Positions 14,561-16,092 of a stretch of DNA of 16,092 nt are shown here, in pieces. The position numbers were made by a program, and so were the translations under genes. The stretch is from assembly GCA_012965455.1 (NCBI GenBank), contig DTSG01000096.1, positions 1-16,092 of the forward strand, read 5' to 3'. Position 1 is the stretch's first letter. Each line of letters starts with the position of its first letter. The notes beneath the pieces are model-generated. The model saw only the letters and a list, made by a program, of their open reading frames with translations. It did no database searches and was not told the DNA's origin. The DNA comes from Planctomycetaceae bacterium (GTDB taxonomy: Bacteria; Planctomycetota; Planctomycetia; Pirellulales; Pirellulaceae).

Positions 14561-15628
14561 TTACCTTCGTCGTCCTCGACCGGCGCCTGATTTGCCTCGA
14601 CCTGGACGAGCAGCTTGGCGCCCACGACCAGCCGACGTACCTTGCCGATTCCCTTGACTCAGTGTTCGTGGCTTGGAATTGCGGGATGCATCAGATCTAC
14701 GCGAAGATGAGCTATCTTTACGCACTCTTGCTGTTCGTTTCTTCTTGACCCCAGCGGAACTACGGGATTTGGATTTTGTTAGCTTCTTCAGCGCTGAAAC
14801 TTCGCGATAAGTCAGTTCTCGATATGCACCTTCAGGTAAATCGGCCAAACGAATGGGACCAATCGCAATGCGTTTAAGCATCAACACCTTGTGTCGAACT
14901 CGAGCCAGAACTCGTCGAATCTCGCGGTTCTTGCCTTCACTTAAAACCATCTCTAAATCCGTTGTCTTTTTCCGATGCGATTTAATTCGAATCGACTCGA
15001 CATGTGCTTTGCCATCCGACAAATACACACCTTCACGGATCTCCGCCAAATCCTCGCGACGCATATCGCCCGCAACTCGAACTAAATAAACTTTGCTGAC
15101 CTCATAACTTGGATGAGCAATTCGATTCGCTAGTTCACCGTCGTTGGTAATAATAATCAAACCTTCGCTGGAACGGTCTAACCGACCGATCGTGAAAAGA
15201 TGATTCGCATCTCCAATTAAATCCAGCACTCTCAACCGACCAGCGGGATCGTTGTTCGTGCACAACACACCGGCAGGTTTGTTGAGCATATAGTATCGCA
15301 ATGTGGGGCGAGCAATGTGTTGTCCGTCCACTTTGATTTCTTGTTCATCCGGATTTACCTTGGTGCCTAGCTTTTTGACCACTTGACGATCAACTTCAAC
15401 CCGACCTTCCGATATCAACTCTTCACAACTACGGCGACTTCCTAGTCCTGCGGCGGCAAGTACTTTTTGAAGCCGGACTTCGCTACCACCAGCGGCCAAT
15501 TTACGAGTGCCCCCAGATTGGGAACGTGATGTGGACTTTTTGCTAGCACTTGTGGGTCGAGGACGAACGGGTGCCTGCTTGGGCTGACGCTTGCTCGTTG
15601 AACGATTTGTCTTTTTTACGGGTGGCAT
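14561..15628 (-). CDS. rluB: RluB/RsuA-family rRNA pseudouridine synthase with basic tails
   Basis: Enzymes of this family convert a uridine of rRNA to pseudouridine; RluB acts on 23S rRNA. An S4 RNA-binding domain spans about 50-95 (RLQKVLAAAGLGSRRSCEEL). The catalytic domain (about 110-280) has YYMLNKPAGVLC, then GRLDRSSEGLIIITNDG with catalytic D151, and EGKNREIRRV (231-240), which marks the RluB/RluE/RluF/RsuA branch. Both ends are long, basic and low in complexity: residues 1-48 (K/R/S/T/P) and about 284-355 (K/R/S turning to glycine-arginine repeats). Both look disordered and RNA-binding. The 355-residue total exceeds the RluB core of about 240 by these tails. Assignment to RluB rather than RsuA or RluE rests on the long frame with tails and is moderate. 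tatC ends 91 bases upstream and pyrK starts 8 bases downstream. Confidence 0.88.
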   Translation of the reverse strand: MPPVKKTNRSTSKRQPKQAPVRPRPTSASKKSTSRSQSGGTRKLAAGGSEVRLQKVLAAAGLGSRRSCEELISEGRVEVDRQVVKKLGTKVNPDEQEIKVDGQHIARPTLRYYMLNKPAGVLCTNNDPAGRLRVLDLIGDANHLFTIGRLDRSSEGLIIITNDGELANRIAHPSYEVSKVYLVRVAGDMRREDLAEIREGVYLSDGKAHVESIRIKSHRKKTTDLEMVLSEGKNREIRRVLARVRHKVLMLKRIAIGPIRLADLPEGAYRELTYREVSALKKLTKSKSRSSAGVKKKRTARVRKDSSSSRRSDASRNSKPRTLSQGNRQGTSAGRGRQAARPGRGKSGAGRGRRR

Positions 15629-15719
15629 GGCTAATTTTCTAATCGCTGTGGATTAATACTCTGTCTATTGTGTTGGGTGTGCTGATTGCGTTGTCATTTT
15701 GAAAGGGTCGATCGATCAA

Positions 15720-16092
15720 TTAAGCGGGATCATAACCATCCGCATAAGGATTACGGTTGCGAGGCATAAATTTACAGAGTGCAATTCCAAAGAAGTAAAG
15801 AATTGTCAGCGGACCGGCGAGCATTAACATACTCAGGGGATCAGCAGGTGTCAAAAACATCGATGCAACAAAGATGACTAAGACCGCGACTCTCCACTTT
15901 GCCAAGTAAGCCTCGATCGTAAACATCCCAATCCGTTGTAGCATCAGCATCACCAGCGGTAACTGAAAAGCAATCCCAAAACCGAGCGGCAAAAACATCA
16001 CGAACCCTAACCACTCACTAATACGTGGGTCTGGGTCGATCTCCATCATGCGGTTGTAGCTGAAAAGGAAATCTAATACCGGTTCCATCACC
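15720..16092 (-). CDS. tatC: Sec-independent translocase subunit TatC (C-terminal part)
   Basis: TatC is the membrane receptor of the twin-arginine translocase and binds the RR signal of folded substrates. Only the last 123 codons are in the window; the start lies beyond the right edge. The visible part matches the last four helices: FVMFLPLGFGIAFQLPLV (helix), MLQRIGMFTIEAYLAKWR, VAVLVIFVASMFLTPADPLS with the conserved TPxDPLS loop, and LAGPLTILYFFGIALCKF. The tail is short and polar (MPRNRNPYADGYDPA). It is the first gene of a probable operon with rluB and pyrK. The Tat-signal toroid protein encoded at 8944-10014 would be a client. Confident despite truncation. Confidence 0.92.
   Translation of the reverse strand, partial: VMEPVLDFLFSYNRMMEIDPDPRISEWLGFVMFLPLGFGIAFQLPLVMLMLQRIGMFTIEAYLAKWRVAVLVIFVASMFLTPADPLSMLMLAGPLTILYFFGIALCKFMPRNRNPYADGYDPA

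Noticed and set aside
14518..14748. 76-codon hydrophobic-ended frame opposite rluB
   Set aside because: It is antisense to the low-complexity tail of rluB, whose main frame continues without break from the catalytic domain.
1..16092. CRISPR array, tRNA, rRNA or transposon
   Set aside because: No regularly spaced repeats, cloverleaf with a recognisable T-loop, rRNA segments, transposase frame or terminal inverted repeats were seen by eye; a weak tRNA could still be missed without a covariance search.

Overview
The window reads as a chromosomal core/accessory mix from a bacterium of moderate GC, most likely a planctomycete (Planctomycetota, Pirellulales-like). This placement is an inference. 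It rests on the mcsA-mcsB pair outside a Firmicutes context, the CobA-HemD fusion, a membrane-anchored multiheme cytochrome with a degenerate HEAT-like tail, a von Willebrand factor A (vWA) protein with a TonB-like N-terminal anchor, a Tat-exported alpha/alpha-toroid protein, and the frequent weakness of Shine-Dalgarno sites. No rRNA, tRNA, CRISPR array, insertion sequence or phage gene was recognised.

Layout. Positions 1-375 are AT-rich and mostly non-coding. They lead to a 60-residue two-helix membrane protein (376-558, +), which converges on trpE (574-2073, -), anthranilate synthase component I. A 290-base divergent region carries a near-consensus sigma-70-type promoter for mcsA-mcsB (2364-3949, +), the zinc-finger activator and protein-arginine kinase. 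mcsB and coaD (3946-4443, -) converge and share one CTAG that supplies both stop codons. After a 355-base spacer with a perfect palindrome and a TATAAT box comes a co-directional pair: a membrane-anchored vWA protein (4799-6814) and an octaheme c-type cytochrome (6861-8864). A short convergent spacer with a second, related palindrome separates them from a Tat-signal toroid protein (8944-10014, -) and a cobA-hemD fusion (10119-11636, -). Diverging from that are a TPR-like protein (11756-13153, +) and rpsT (13312-13620, +). The right end is a probable operon read right to left: tatC (partial, 15720-16092), rluB-type pseudouridine synthase (14561-15628) and pyrK (13641-14552).

How the genes fit together. 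Most are housekeeping: tryptophan, CoA, tetrapyrrole and pyrimidine synthesis, ribosome biogenesis, protein quality control and Tat export. The least explained part is 4.7-10.1 kb. There, an envelope vWA protein and an eight-heme cytochrome probably form one transcription unit, flanked by related CACGAAT palindromes. A predicted Tat substrate and the tetrapyrrole methyltransferase/synthase lie next to them. This is the best candidate for an undescribed envelope redox or assembly module, but the sequence alone does not show its function.
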